From NCBI GenBank assembly GCA_024347015.1, contig AP024889.1, positions 310,001 to 374,000 of the forward strand: a DNA stretch of 64,000 bases, written 5' to 3'. The translations under genes were made by a program, and so were the position numbers. Below are positions 28,695-38,922 of the stretch, piece after piece. Every line of letters begins with the position of its first letter. Position 1 is the stretch's first letter. Below the pieces are notes generated by a model. It saw only the letters and a list, made by a program, of their open reading frames with translations. It searched no databases and was not told the origin of the DNA. The DNA comes from Vibrio pectenicida. GTDB lineage: Bacteria > Pseudomonadota > Gammaproteobacteria > Enterobacterales > Vibrionaceae.

Positions 28695-30794
28695 GTGGCT
28701 CGTAAAACACCTATTGAGCGCTATCGAAATATCGGTATTGTTGCTCACGTAGACGCAGGTAAGACAACCACAAGTGAACGTATTCTGTTCTACACTGGTC
28801 TTTCTCATAAAATTGGTGAAGTTCACGATGGTGCTGCCACCATGGACTGGATGGAACAAGAGCAAGAGCGTGGCATCACAATTACCTCAGCAGCGACAAC
28901 AACTTTTTGGCGTGGTATGGAAGCACAATTCCAAGATCACCGCATCAATATCATCGATACTCCTGGACACGTAGACTTTACTATCGAAGTGGAGCGCTCT
29001 TTGCGCGTGCTGGATGGTGCCGTTGTTGTTTTTTGTGGTTCATCAGGTGTTGAACCTCAATCTGAAACAGTCTGGCGTCAAGCAGATAAATACCACGTAC
29101 CTCGCATGGTCTTTGTTAACAAAATGGACCGCGCCGGTGCTGATTTCTTACGTGTTGTTGATCAAATTAAAAACCGTCTTGGTGCAACGCCTGTTCCCAT
29201 CCAGCTTAATGTAGGAGCAGAAGAAGATTTTCAAGGTGTTATTGATCTTATCAAGATGAAGATGATCAACTGGAATGCAGCAGATCAAGGTACCACCTTC
29301 ACTTATGAAGACATCCCAGCAGATATGATAGAGCTTGCTGAGGAATGGCGAAATAATCTTATTGAATCAGCGGCAGAAGTAAGCGAAGAGTTGATGGATA
29401 AATACCTTGAAGAAGGTGAGTTATCAGAAGCTGAAATTAAACAAGCATTGCGTACACGTACACTTAATAACGAAATTGTACTTGCCACCTGTGGAAGTGC
29501 ATTTAAGAATAAAGGCGTACAGGCGGTATTGGATGCTGTTGTTGAGTACCTTCCATCTCCAGTCGATGTACCTGCAATCAAAGGGGTTGATGAGAAAGAT
29601 AACGAAATTGAACGTCATGCAGACGACAATGAGCCGTTTTCAGCTCTAGCGTTCAAAATCGCGACTGACCCGTTTGTAGGTACGTTAACCTTTATGCGCG
29701 TTTATTCTGGAGTAGTTAACTCTGGTGATGCTGTTTACAACTCGGTTAAACAGAAAAAAGAGCGTTTTGGTCGTATCGTGCAAATGCACTCCAATAAACG
29801 TGATGAAATTAAAGAAGTCCGTGCTGGTGATATAGCTGCTGCGATTGGTTTGAAAGATGTAACGACAGGCGACACCTTGTGCGATCAGCACCATAAGGTG
29901 ATTTTGGAGCGCATGGAGTTCCCTGAACCAGTGATTCAAATTGCTGTAGAGCCGCGTTCTGTTGCTGATCAAGAGAAAATGGGTGTTGCTCTAGGAAAAC
30001 TAGCAGCAGAAGACCCTTCTTTCCGAGTAGAAACGGATGATGAAACAGGGCAAACATTGATTTCTGGTATGGGCGAGCTTCATCTAGATATCATTGTTGA
30101 CCGTATGAAGCGTGAATTCAGTGTTGACTGCAATGTTGGTAAACCTCAGGTGGCTTATCGAGAAACTATCCGCGGTAGTGCGGAAGTGGAAGGTAAATTT
30201 ATACGTCAATCTGGTGGTCGTGGTCAATATGGTCACGTATGGATTAAACTGGAGCCGTCTGGACCTGGCGAAGGTTTTGTCTTTGTTGACGAAATTGTGG
30301 GTGGTGTGGTTCCTAAGGAATACATCAGTTCGGTATCGAAAGGTATCGAAGAGCAAATGAACAGTGGCGTTCTAGCTGGTTATCCAGTGCTAGATGTTAA
30401 AGCAACATTGTTTGATGGTTCATACCATGATGTCGACTCTAATGAGGTAGCGTTTAAGATCGCTGGCTCGATGGCATTCAAGAAGGGATCATTAGAAGCG
30501 AGCCCTGTGCTGCTTGAACCAATGATGAATGTTGAAGTAACTACCCCTGAAGATTGGATGGGTGATGTTGTTGGTGATTTGAATCGCCGTCGCGGCATGA
30601 TCGAAGGTATGGATGAAGGCGTGGCGGGTATTAAAATCATTCGCGCTCAAGTACCTCTATCTGAAATGTTTGGTTATGCGACTGATTTGCGTTCTGCAAC
30701 TCAAGGCCGTGCATCATACTCTATGGAATTTAATGAGTATTCTGAAGTGCCTAAGAACTTTGCAAACACAATCATTGCAGAGCGTGGTTACTAA
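28695..30794 (+). CDS. fusA: Elongation factor G
   Basis: The 699-residue translocase GTPase. G1 is [12 protein letters not shown], the switch regions lead to DTPGHVDFT (G3), and NKMDR is G4; domains II-V follow, including the domain IV segment [10 protein letters not shown]. The start is GTG with an AGAGGA SD. It is the third gene of the str operon. Confidence 0.99.
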   Translation: MARKTPIERYRNIGIVAHVDAGKTTTSERILFYTGLSHKIGEVHDGAATMDWMEQEQERGITITSAATTTFWRGMEAQFQDHRINIIDTPGHVDFTIEVERSLRVLDGAVVVFCGSSGVEPQSETVWRQADKYHVPRMVFVNKMDRAGADFLRVVDQIKNRLGATPVPIQLNVGAEEDFQGVIDLIKMKMINWNAADQGTTFTYEDIPADMIELAEEWRNNLIESAAEVSEELMDKYLEEGELSEAEIKQALRTRTLNNEIVLATCGSAFKNKGVQAVLDAVVEYLPSPVDVPAIKGVDEKDNEIERHADDNEPFSALAFKIATDPFVGTLTFMRVYSGVVNSGDAVYNSVKQKKERFGRIVQMHSNKRDEIKEVRAGDIAAAIGLKDVTTGDTLCDQHHKVILERMEFPEPVIQIAVEPRSVADQEKMGVALGKLAAEDPSFRVETDDETGQTLISGMGELHLDIIVDRMKREFSVDCNVGKPQVAYRETIRGSAEVEGKFIRQSGGRGQYGHVWIKLEPSGPGEGFVFVDEIVGGVVPKEYISSVSKGIEEQMNSGVLAGYPVLDVKATLFDGSYHDVDSNEVAFKIAGSMAFKKGSLEASPVLLEPMMNVEVTTPEDWMGDVVGDLNRRRGMIEGMDEGVAGIKIIRAQVPLSEMFGYATDLRSATQGRASYSMEFNEYSEVPKNFANTIIAERGY

Positions 30795-30948
30795 AAAAAC
30801 GTATTAACCTTTAAAAATAGCAAGACTTTTTTGAAGATCAATACGTCCAAATATTGCGCTGACGAACGTTGGCGCATAAAATAGCAAATTCTGGCGCGTC
30901 GTGATCAATAACGTTCGCGGCGAATCATAACTAGGAAGGAACACGATC

Positions 30949-32133
30949 GTGTCTAAAGAAAAATTTGAACGTACGAAACCGCACGTAAACGTTGGTACTA
31001 TCGGCCACGTTGACCACGGTAAAACAACTCTAACTGCTGCAATCTGTACAACTCTTGCCAAAGTGTACGGCGGTGTTGCGAAAGACTTCGCATCGATCGA
31101 TAACGCTCCAGAAGAGCGTGAGCGCGGTATCACAATCGCTACTTCTCACGTAGAGTACGACACACCATCACGTCACTACGCACACGTAGACTGTCCAGGA
31201 CACGCGGATTATGTTAAGAACATGATCACAGGTGCTGCACAGATGGACGGTGGTATCCTAGTTGTTGCTGCAACTGATGGCCCAATGCCACAAACACGTG
31301 AGCACATTCTACTAGGCCGTCAGGTTGGTATCCCATACATCATCGTATTCATGAACAAATGTGATATGGTAGACGATGAAGAGCTACTAGAACTAGTAGA
31401 GATGGAAGTACGTGAACTGCTTTCTGAGTACGACTTCCCAGGTGATGACTTACCAGTAATCCAAGGTTCAGCACTAGGTGCCCTAAATGGTGAAGAGCAG
31501 TGGGAAGCGAAGATAGTTGAACTAGCAGAAGCTCTAGATTCTTACATCCCAGAGCCAGAGCGTGCAATTGATTTGCCATTCCTAATGCCAATCGAAGACG
31601 TATTCTCAATTCAAGGACGTGGTACAGTAGTAACAGGTCGTATTGAGCGTGGTATTCTAAACGTAGGTAATGAAGTAGAAATCGTTGGTATCAAAGAGAC
31701 GACAACTACGACATGTACAGGCGTTGAAATGTTCCGTAAGCTTCTAGACGAAGGTCGTGCGGGAGAGAACGTTGGTGCACTACTACGTGGTACTAAGCGT
31801 GATGAAGTAGAGCGTGGTCAAGTACTAGCGGCTCCAGGTTCAATCACTCCACACACTAAGTTTGAGTCTGAAGTATACGTACTGTCTAAAGATGAAGGTG
31901 GTCGTCATACACCATTCTTCAAAGGTTACCGTCCACAGTTCTACTTCCGTACAACTGACGTAACGGGTAACATCGAGTTACCAGAAGGCGTAGAGATGGT
32001 AATGCCAGGCGATAACATCAAGATGGTTGTAGAGCTAATCGCCCCAATCGCAATGGATGATGGTCTTCGTTTCGCGATCCGTGAAGGCGGCCGTACAGTA
32101 GGTGCTGGTGTTGTTGCTAAGATCTTCGACTAA
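30949..32133 (+). CDS. tuf: Elongation factor Tu
   Basis: The 394-residue aminoacyl-tRNA carrier. [10 protein letters not shown] (G1), DCPGHADY (G3) and NKCDMVDD (G4) are present, and the C-terminus ends in AKIFD. It starts at GTG with a strong SD (AGGAAGGA). The codon choice is strongly biased, as expected for one of the most abundant proteins. Vibrio chromosomes usually carry a second tuf elsewhere, so exchange with that copy by gene conversion is likely. Confidence 0.98.
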   Translation: MSKEKFERTKPHVNVGTIGHVDHGKTTLTAAICTTLAKVYGGVAKDFASIDNAPEERERGITIATSHVEYDTPSRHYAHVDCPGHADYVKNMITGAAQMDGGILVVAATDGPMPQTREHILLGRQVGIPYIIVFMNKCDMVDDEELLELVEMEVRELLSEYDFPGDDLPVIQGSALGALNGEEQWEAKIVELAEALDSYIPEPERAIDLPFLMPIEDVFSIQGRGTVVTGRIERGILNVGNEVEIVGIKETTTTTCTGVEMFRKLLDEGRAGENVGALLRGTKRDEVERGQVLAAPGSITPHTKFESEVYVLSKDEGGRHTPFFKGYRPQFYFRTTDVTGNIELPEGVEMVMPGDNIKMVVELIAPIAMDDGLRFAIREGGRTVGAGVVAKIFD

Positions 32134-32194
32134 TTCATAGCAATTATTTGAAATCTTGTCCTCTTCTTCATGTTTGAAGAAAAGCACATCTAGA

Positions 32195-32221
32195 AAAAGA
32201 GAAGCTTCGGCTTCTCTTTTT
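32195..32221 (+). terminator. Rho-independent terminator of the str operon
   Basis: AAAAGAGAAGC (32195-32205) and GCTTCTCTTTT (32210-32220) form a perfect 11-bp stem closed by a C-TTCG-G tetraloop, an unusually stable loop, followed by T. Confidence 0.93.
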
Positions 32222-32417
32222 ATTATTTGGTTATAAAAAAAATGATACGATTGTGATTGGAATAATTAAATAATTATTCTTTTTTTTGAAAACTAATCAA
32301 TAACTTATTTTTTTATTTAATGTAGAAAAAAATATAGCCATACTGGTAACTATTCTGAGCCTTTACTTCAGTCCTTCTTATATAACAAATCATTCTTAGA
32401 TTATTTATTTAATTGTT

Positions 32418-32436
32418 GGTAATAATAGTTATTATC
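32418..32436. promoter_or_regulatory. Fur-box candidate upstream of bfd
   Basis: GGTAATAATAGTTATTATC matches 15 of 19 positions of the Fur consensus GATAATGATAATCATTATC. It lies 41-59 bases before the bfd start, which fits repression of bfd in iron-replete cells. Confidence 0.6.
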
Positions 32437-32476
32437 GTTTGTATTACCGTTATGGTTTTTATTATAGGTTTTATCT

Positions 32477-32665
32477 ATGTATGTTTGTCTATGTCATGGT
32501 ATTTCTGATAAAGAAATTAAAAAATTGATGTTGGAAGAAGGCATAACAGATATTAAAGACATCAAGAAATGTACTGCGCTTGGTAGTCAATGTGGTAAAT
32601 GTATCAAGATGACAAAAGAAATCTTAAACGAAATAGAAATTTTAGAGCTATCTGAAGCTAGCTAG
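32477..32665 (+). CDS. bfd: Bacterioferritin-associated ferredoxin Bfd
   Basis: A 62-residue [2Fe-2S] protein that reduces ferric iron inside bacterioferritin so it can be released. The cluster ligands are the CLC pair near the N-terminus and the SQCGKC pair near residues 38-43, the usual Bfd spacing. The upstream Fur-box candidate fits iron-starvation induction. It precedes bfr by 77 bases, so mobilisation and storage genes are neighbours. Confidence 0.95.
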   Translation: MYVCLCHGISDKEIKKLMLEEGITDIKDIKKCTALGSQCGKCIKMTKEILNEIEILELSEAS

Positions 32666-32742
32666 CGATAATTTTACGTATTTTGACACTCTCTAAATTG
32701 GTTCTACAGTTTAAGTTGGACCAAAAAGAGAGGTTGTGTGTA

Positions 32743-33219
32743 ATGAAAGGCGATCCCATCATAATTCAACATCTAAATAAAATTCTCGGTAATGAGCTAG
32801 TGGCGATAAATCAATATTTTCTTCATGCGCGAATGTATAAAGATTGGGGATTAAAGCATCTAGCTGATAAGGAGTATCATGAGTCTATTGACGAAATGAA
32901 ACATGCGGATCATTTAATTGAACGTATCCTTTTCTTGGAAGGTATCCCCAACTTACAAGATCTTGGTAAATTAATGATTGGTGAAGATACCAAAGAAATG
33001 ATCGAGTGCGATCTTAAGTTAGAAATGGCGGCGATTCCCGATCTTAAATCAGCTATTGCCTATGCTGAAGACAGCCATGACTATGTGTCGCGTGATATAT
33101 TCCAAGAAATATTGGAAGATGAAGAAGAGCATGTTGATTGGTTAGAAACCCAACTGGGTTTGATTGCAATGACTGGGATTCAAAATTACCTTCAAGCTCA
33201 GTATGTTGATGAAGATTAA
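32743..33219 (+). CDS. bfr: Bacterioferritin
   Basis: A 158-residue iron-storage subunit (24-mer with haem). The ferroxidase ligands E18, E51 and H54 and the haem-axial M52 are all present in this numbering, with later glutamates and a histidine in [13 protein letters not shown]. The frame extends 20 codons upstream, but ATG 32743 has AGAGG upstream and begins [15 protein letters not shown] as in the family. A terminator follows. Confidence 0.96.
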   Translation: MKGDPIIIQHLNKILGNELVAINQYFLHARMYKDWGLKHLADKEYHESIDEMKHADHLIERILFLEGIPNLQDLGKLMIGEDTKEMIECDLKLEMAAIPDLKSAIAYAEDSHDYVSRDIFQEILEDEEEHVDWLETQLGLIAMTGIQNYLQAQYVDED

Positions 33220-33254
33220 TTCGGCATACTAACTTATTACAGTCCTAAGAATGA

Positions 33255-33306
33255 AAAGCGGTCGTAAATGATGACGCTTACTATTTAGCCGCTTTATATT
33301 TTTCTT
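33255..33306 (+). terminator. Probable terminator after bfr
   Basis: AAAGCGG (33255-33261) and CCGCTTT (33289-33295) pair, supported inside by TAAAT/ATTTA, and are followed by ATATTTTTCTT. Confidence 0.65.
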
Positions 33307-33372
33307 GCTTAAACTGCTTTGTTTCTGTACCATTCGTGCTCCTTAATCTCAGTCAATTATCTTTAGTTCCTT

Positions 33373-33430
33373 GCTTCCTGTGGATGACTGAGCCATTTGT
33401 GGAAGCTGAATAATCCGTAAGGAGCAACCA
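33373..33430 (+). promoter_or_regulatory. Structured rpsF leader, possible S6:S18 site
   Basis: GCTTCC (33373-33378) and GGAAGC (33401-33406) form a stem just before CCGTAAGGAG, the SD of rpsF. A leader motif with a conserved CCG bound by the S6:S18 pair is known upstream of rpsF in many bacteria; whether this sequence fits that fold could not be verified. Confidence 0.3.
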
Positions 33431-33811
33431 ATGCGTCATTACGAAATCGTATTCATGGTGCACCCTGATCAAAGCGAGCAAGTTGCTGGCATGATCGAGC
33501 GTTACACTGGTTCAATCACTGAAGCTGGTGGTACTGTCCACCGTCTAGAAGACTGGGGCCGCCGTCAATTGGCTTACCCAATCAACAAGCTTCATAAAGC
33601 TCATTACGTTCTAATGAACGTTGAAGCTGACCAAGCTGTAATCGATGAGCTAGAAACAGCTTTCCGTTTCAACGATGCAGTTCTACGTAACATGATCATG
33701 CGTACTAAAGCGGCTATCACTGAGCAATCCATTATGCTTAAGCAGAGAGAAGAGCGTGCTCCTCGTCGCGAAGAGCGTACTGAAGCTAAGCCAGAAGCTG
33801 CTGCTGAGTAA
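33431..33811 (+). CDS. rpsF: 30S ribosomal protein S6
   Basis: The 126-residue S18 partner, starting [18 protein letters not shown] and ending in an acidic/alanine tail (KPEAAAE). In E. coli and other vibrios as I recall, priB lies between rpsF and rpsR; here only 103 bases separate the two genes. Confidence 0.98.
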   Translation: MRHYEIVFMVHPDQSEQVAGMIERYTGSITEAGGTVHRLEDWGRRQLAYPINKLHKAHYVLMNVEADQAVIDELETAFRFNDAVLRNMIMRTKAAITEQSIMLKQREERAPRREERTEAKPEAAAE

Positions 33812-33911
33812 TTTTACTCAGATTTAGTACTCAGCCTAATTTAGGAGCAGAATATATTCTGTACTCTAGTTTAGGCAGACAACTTTAATCAAATTTAAGA
33901 TCAGGAGATAG

Positions 33912-34142
<231 letters not shown>

Positions 34143-34175
34143 TCGGTTCGTTTTATTAAGAAAGAGGATTAAACA

Positions 34176-34628
34176 ATGCAAGTTATTCTACTTGATAAAA
34201 TCGGTAACCTAGGTGGTCTTGGTGACACTGTAAACGTTAAATCTGGTTATGCTCGTAACTTCCTTATCCCTCAAGCTAAGGCAGTTATGGCGACTAAAGC
34301 TAACGTTGAAATGTTCGAAGCGCGTCGTGCTGAGCTAGAAGCTAAAGTTGCTGAGCAACTTACTTCTGCAGAAGCACGTGCTGAAAAAGTTAACGCTCTT
34401 GAAGCTGTTGTTATCGCTTCTAAAGCAGGTGACGAAGGTAAACTGTTCGGTTCTATCGGTACTCGTGACATCGCTGACGCAATTAATGCAGCTGGCGTTG
34501 AAGTCGTTAAGAGCGAAGTTCGTCTTCCAGAAGGTGCACTACGTAATACTGGTGAGTTCGAGATTAGCGTTCAACTTCACTCTGAAGTTTTCGCTACTGT
34601 TACTCTTCAGGTTGTTGCTGCTAAGTAA
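34176..34628 (+). CDS. rplI: 50S ribosomal protein L9
   Basis: A 150-residue protein with the compact N-terminal rRNA-binding domain ([19 protein letters not shown]), a long central helix and the C-terminal domain. It is the last gene of the rpsF operon and is followed by a strong terminator. Confidence 0.98.
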   Translation: MQVILLDKIGNLGGLGDTVNVKSGYARNFLIPQAKAVMATKANVEMFEARRAELEAKVAEQLTSAEARAEKVNALEAVVIASKAGDEGKLFGSIGTRDIADAINAAGVEVVKSEVRLPEGALRNTGEFEISVQLHSEVFATVTLQVVAAK

Positions 34629-34646
34629 ATTAGTATCAAACTTAAT

Positions 34647-34679
34647 AAAAAAGCACCTCTGCGTTGAGGTGCTTTTTTT
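34647..34679. terminator. Bidirectional terminator, rplI / DUF481 gene
   Basis: A run of A, then AAGCACCTC pairing with GAGGTGCTT around TGCGTT, then a run of seven T, gives a symmetric stem usable from both sides. The stop codon of the convergent DUF481 gene lies within the T run. Confidence 0.9.
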
Positions 34680-35442
34680 ATAGCGAAAACAATAGATTGA
34701 TTGAGAAAATACTGTCGGAATTTTGTAAGCCTTCCGGTACTCGATCATGATATTGCCGAGAATACGAAATTTTTAGGGCAATATATTCATTGATATTATT
34801 GGTTGCATTTAGTTCCGTATCTGTTCTCACATTGCTATCGCCTGCCACCAGTGTTACACCTGCCGATAAATCTAAGTTTTTAGTAATATGCCAGCCAGTT
34901 TTTACGTGGCCTCGGAATATGACCTCTTCGACTTGTTCATCAAAGGCTAAATCGTCGTCGTCAATCTCATCTGTGTTTGGCTCTTGGTAGCGGTAACCTG
35001 GACCAAGCTCTAGTTCAAGAATAAAAGTGTCGGTATTGTAAAATTGGTAGCCTAACCCGCCAGATAGCGTGTAGTCTTTAAAATAAGCACTATAGCGAGA
35101 ATCGACACCTTGGAAGTTTCCATAAAGGTATGTTTTCGGCCCTAGTTTATAGTCACTTTGTGCTAGATATGTTGATTGCCGTTTGTCTTCTTCACCATCT
35201 TTGTAAAGCTGGTAATATTTCCATTCCCCTGTCGTTCGGTGGCGCCCAGAGAGGTATTCAGCACTTAGCCGTGAATTGACTGAGCGTGAGTCAGTATTTC
35301 CTGTGTGCGACTGGTAACCGAACTCAATTTCGCTTTTCCAAGGGGAGGGTATGTCAATCTTATCTTGGCTTTGTTCTGCTTCATCCGCATAAACGATGGA
35401 GCTAAGCAGTAGGCTAGTTGTTATGAGCCAAAGTTTTGTCAC
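34678..35442 (-). CDS. DUF481 (YdiY-like) outer-membrane protein
   Basis: A 254-residue protein with a signal peptide (about residues 1-19, ending VYA) and alternating aromatic/hydrophobic beta strands such as EIEFGYQSHTGNTD, TTGEWKYYQLY and LSGGLGYQFY, ending in a strand with terminal LLFSL. This matches DUF481 proteins, predicted small outer-membrane barrels of unknown function; E. coli YdiY is a relative. The gene is monocistronic and converges on rplI. Confidence 0.82.
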   Translation of the reverse strand: MTKLWLITTSLLLSSIVYADEAEQSQDKIDIPSPWKSEIEFGYQSHTGNTDSRSVNSRLSAEYLSGRHRTTGEWKYYQLYKDGEEDKRQSTYLAQSDYKLGPKTYLYGNFQGVDSRYSAYFKDYTLSGGLGYQFYNTDTFILELELGPGYRYQEPNTDEIDDDDLAFDEQVEEVIFRGHVKTGWHITKNLDLSAGVTLVAGDSNVRTDTELNATNNINEYIALKISYSRQYHDRVPEGLQNSDSIFSINLLFSL

Positions 35443-35614
35443 TCACTGCCTCTTTTTAATCATGGTATTGGGTGAATAGTAGGGAGTTTTTATATAATTT
35501 CAGTCATATCTAAGTTAATTCTACACGAGAAGCATTTAAACTCCTTGTTTATTACAGACATCAGGTTCATTCTAGCTATAATGAGCGATCAAAATTCAGT
35601 TGCTGAGCACTAAC

Positions 35615-37027
35615 ATGGCAGATCCTAAAACCGATAATCGTAGTAAAAAGCCAATAGACGCCCAAGTGGACGTAATCAAAGCCCCTCCTCACTCTATAGA
35701 AGCCGAGCAGTCCGTTATTGGTGGTTTATTACTTGATAACGAGCGTTGGGATACTGTCGCTGAGCGTGTTGTCGCTAAGGACTTTTACAGCCGGCCTCAT
35801 CGCTTAATGTTTGAAGCCTCTCGAGTCATTCTTGAACAAAGCGATCCGCTCGATTTGATCACTTTATCAGAGTTCCTAGAGCAACGTGAACAACTTGATG
35901 ATGTAGGTGGTTTTGCTTATCTTGCGGACTTGGTGAAAAATACTCCTAGTGCCGCTAACATTAATGCCTATGCAGATATCGTGGCTGAACGCGCACTGAC
36001 TCGTGACCTAATTGGTGTTGCAAATGAAATTGCAGACGCAGGTTACGATCCTCAAGGTCGTTCTTCGGAAGATCTGTTGGATATGGCAGAGAGTAAAGTA
36101 TTTGCTATTGCTGAATCAAGGACCAGTGATAGTGATGGTCCGCAAAATGTTGACAATATACTTGAAAAAACGCTTGAACGGATAGAAATCTTATATAAAT
36201 CGCCCCAAGATGGTGTGACTGGTGTAACGACAGGGTTTACTGACTTAAATAAAAAAACAGCGGGTTTGCAAGGCTCTGATTTGGTCATTGTCGCTGCGCG
36301 TCCTTCGATGGGTAAGACGACATTTGCGATGAACTTGTGTGAAAATGCAGCTATGTCACAAGATAAGCCAGTATTAATTTTTTCTTTAGAAATGCCATCA
36401 GAGCAGTTGATGATGCGTATGTTAGCGTCACTTTCTCGAGTTGATCAGACTAAAATCCGTACTGGTCAACTGGACGACGAAGATTGGGCTCGTATTTCTT
36501 CGACCATGGGGTTATTAATGGAAAAGAAGAATATCTTTATTGATGATAGCTCTGGTCTAACCCCGACAGAACTTCGTTCGAGAGCTCGTCGTGTTGCACG
36601 TGATAACGGTGGTTTGTCAATGATTATGGTTGACTACCTGCAACTAATGCGTGTTCCATCTATTACCGAAAACCGTACACTAGAGATTGCCGAAATCTCA
36701 CGATCATTAAAAGCCTTAGCGAAAGAACTTAATGTCCCAGTGGTTGCTCTGTCCCAGCTGAATCGTTCATTAGAACAACGTGCAGACAAGCGCCCAGTCA
36801 ACTCTGATTTACGTGAATCAGGTTCTATTGAGCAGGATGCTGATTTAATAATGTTTATCTATCGAGATGAGGTTTATAACCCTGATAGCCCGATGAAAGG
36901 AACGGCTGAAATTATCTTAGGTAAACAACGTAATGGGCCTATAGGTTCCGTGCGACTGACGTTCCAAGGACAATGGTCACGCTTTGATAATTATGCCGGT
37001 CCTGCATTTGATGTGGATGATGAATAA
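35615..37027 (+). CDS. dnaB: Replicative DNA helicase DnaB
   Basis: The hexameric helicase at the fork. The 470-residue protein has the N-terminal collar domain (PHSIEAEQSVIGGLLLD), a linker and the RecA-like domain with Walker A ARPSMGKTTFAM, Walker B MIMVDYLQL and the SQLNRSLEQR motif. ATG 35615 is preferred over the TTG five codons up. TATAAT at 35577-35582 is a likely -10. It is followed by alr, as in E. coli. Confidence 0.97.
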   Translation: MADPKTDNRSKKPIDAQVDVIKAPPHSIEAEQSVIGGLLLDNERWDTVAERVVAKDFYSRPHRLMFEASRVILEQSDPLDLITLSEFLEQREQLDDVGGFAYLADLVKNTPSAANINAYADIVAERALTRDLIGVANEIADAGYDPQGRSSEDLLDMAESKVFAIAESRTSDSDGPQNVDNILEKTLERIEILYKSPQDGVTGVTTGFTDLNKKTAGLQGSDLVIVAARPSMGKTTFAMNLCENAAMSQDKPVLIFSLEMPSEQLMMRMLASLSRVDQTKIRTGQLDDEDWARISSTMGLLMEKKNIFIDDSSGLTPTELRSRARRVARDNGGLSMIMVDYLQLMRVPSITENRTLEIAEISRSLKALAKELNVPVVALSQLNRSLEQRADKRPVNSDLRESGSIEQDADLIMFIYRDEVYNPDSPMKGTAEIILGKQRNGPIGSVRLTFQGQWSRFDNYAGPAFDVDDE

Positions 37028-37039
37028 CACATGAGTTAT

Positions 37040-38128
37040 ATGAAAGCAGCAACTGCGTGCATTGATTTAGACGCATTAAAACACAATCTCAAACAGCTAA
37101 AGTCTCAAGCACCTAAAAGTAAAGTTATGGCTGTGGTAAAAGCTAATGGCTATGGACATGGCTTGCGGCATATTGCCACTAATGCAGAAGGTGCTGATGC
37201 ATTTGGTGTTGCGAGAATAGAGGAAGCGCTACAACTACGTGCTAGTGGCGTTGTGAAACCAATTTTGTTACTGGAGGGTTTCTATTCATCAGGTGACTTG
37301 GCTGTTCTGGTGACTAACAATATTCAGTCAGTAGTACATTGTAAAGAGCAGCTTAATGCATTAGAAGCGGCGGAGTTAGAAGCCCCAGTCGTTGTATGGC
37401 TAAAGATAGACAGTGGCATGCATCGGCTTGGTGTCAGACCTGAGCAATATCAAGAGTTTGTTTCTCGTCTCAAAGCCTGTCCAAATGTTGCAAAGCCTTT
37501 ACGTTATATGAGTCATTTTGGATGTGCTGATGAGGTAGATAAACCTACGACAACAGAGCAGATAGAGCTATTTATGTCTTTAACCCAAGGGTGTGAGGGT
37601 GAGCGCTCTTTAGCTGCTTCAGCAGGTGTTTTGGCTTGGTCTCAGAGCCAACTGGATTGGATTCGCCCTGGGATCATAATGTACGGCGTTTCACCATTTA
37701 ATGATAAAACGGCTGAGCAAATGGGTTATAAGCCTGTGATGACTTTAAAATCTCATTTGATTGCTGTCCGAGAGGTTAAAGCCGGTGAGAGTGTTGGGTA
37801 TGGTGGGGTATGGACTTCTCAGTGCGATACTAAAGTGGGTGTAATCGCGATTGGCTATGGTGATGGCTATCCGAGAATGGCCCCTAATGGAACCCCTGTA
37901 ATGGTTAATGGGCGTAAGGTTCCTGTCGCTGGGCGTGTTTCTATGGATATGCTAACAGTTGACTTAGGGGCTGATGCTGCTGATAAAGTCGGCGATGAAG
38001 CTATTTTATGGGGTAAAGATCTTCCGGCTGAAGAGGTTGCTAACCACATTGGAACTATTGCTTATGAGCTAGTTACTAAACTTACATCTAGAGTTGAAAT
38101 GGAATACGTTAAAGCCAGCAAAAGTTAA
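37040..38128 (+). CDS. alr: Alanine racemase
   Basis: A PLP enzyme making D-alanine for peptidoglycan. The 362-residue form begins [17 protein letters not shown], matching the family; an ATG three codons earlier is possible. K34 in [10 protein letters not shown] is the PLP lysine; ESVGYGGVW near the start of the C-terminal domain contains the catalytic tyrosine, and [11 protein letters not shown] is conserved. It is 12 bases after dnaB. Confidence 0.95.
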   Translation: MKAATACIDLDALKHNLKQLKSQAPKSKVMAVVKANGYGHGLRHIATNAEGADAFGVARIEEALQLRASGVVKPILLLEGFYSSGDLAVLVTNNIQSVVHCKEQLNALEAAELEAPVVVWLKIDSGMHRLGVRPEQYQEFVSRLKACPNVAKPLRYMSHFGCADEVDKPTTTEQIELFMSLTQGCEGERSLAASAGVLAWSQSQLDWIRPGIIMYGVSPFNDKTAEQMGYKPVMTLKSHLIAVREVKAGESVGYGGVWTSQCDTKVGVIAIGYGDGYPRMAPNGTPVMVNGRKVPVAGRVSMDMLTVDLGADAADKVGDEAILWGKDLPAEEVANHIGTIAYELVTKLTSRVEMEYVKASKS

Positions 38129-38169
38129 AAGTCAACCACTCACAATGATTTGAAAAAAAATATCATTTA

Positions 38170-38206
38170 ATCAATGGCTTCCCTACGTAGGTGGGGCTAT
38201 TTTTTG
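38170..38206 (+). terminator. Possible terminator after alr
   Basis: An imperfect hairpin centred on CCTACGTAGG is flanked by GGCT and GGGGCT and followed by ATTTTTT. It overlaps the 3' end of the convergent yjbQ gene. Confidence 0.4.
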
Positions 38207-38629
38207 GGCTGTGTCACCTTGCAAAGTAGCGATAACACATCTGCTTTGCGCACTGTTTCTATGTTCTCCTAAATAGATCCCCTGCCATGTCCCTAATGCC
38301 AATTGACCACCTTTGATAGGAATAGCGACACTACTTCCAATGATTGATGCTTTTATATGCGCTGGCATATCATCGTCTCCTTCGTAGACATGTTGATAGT
38401 ACTTCGCTCTTTCAGGTACAAAATGATTGAAATGCTTTTCCATATCATGACGCACTGTAGGGTCAGCATTCTCATTAATGCTGAGGCTTGCCGAAGTATG
38501 CTGGATAAATAACTGTAATATTCCGGCAGAAATCGATGCTATTTCGGGTAATTGTTGTTCTATTTCATCGGTGATGAGGTGAAAACCACGTGTTTTTGTT
38601 TTGAGTTGAATGCTCTTTTGGCTCCACAT
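38183..38629 (-). CDS. yjbQ: YjbQ family protein (UPF0047)
   Basis: A 148-residue protein of the YjbQ/UPF0047 family, annotated as secondary thiamine-phosphate synthase because E. coli YjbQ can complement a thiE defect. Visible signatures: FIQHTSASLSINENADP, with conserved HTSA, and LGTWQGIYLGEHRN near the C-terminus, with the conserved H of EHR. The physiological reaction is unsettled. It is monocistronic and converges on alr. Confidence 0.9.
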   Translation of the reverse strand: MWSQKSIQLKTKTRGFHLITDEIEQQLPEIASISAGILQLFIQHTSASLSINENADPTVRHDMEKHFNHFVPERAKYYQHVYEGDDDMPAHIKASIIGSSVAIPIKGGQLALGTWQGIYLGEHRNSAQSRCVIATLQGDTAQKIAPPT

Positions 38630-38922
38630 GTTGCTTCCTCTAAAATCTATTTGGCAAATGACATCATTGTCGGTATCGTTAGTGTTAGGAATTATTTCAA
38701 GTTTTATAGTTGAGTAATTAACTATTATGATTTAACTCAATAATACAGTTTCTGACCTAGTCATAATGTCGTTTGAAAATTTATTACCAAGTTTTGTTCA
38801 CTTGTTTAGATGTAAGAACAGGACTATTTTGCTTTATTGGGGCTGCTACTGGTCGCAGTTCTCCTCATTATCTTGACCAAACCAAGTAGAATTATATCTA
38901 CTCTAACATCGGGATCGTCACC

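Larger units (their letters stand above)
32134..32476. other. Intergenic region between tuf and bfd
   Basis: 343 very AT-rich bases. They contain a small hairpin (TTCTTCA/TGAAGAA), the tuf terminator at 32195-32221 and the Fur-box candidate at 32418-32436. No ORF is supported. Confidence 0.7.

Noticed and set aside
29303..29581. Several ORFs antisense or out of frame within fusA
   Set aside because: They are mirror frames of a highly biased, conserved gene.
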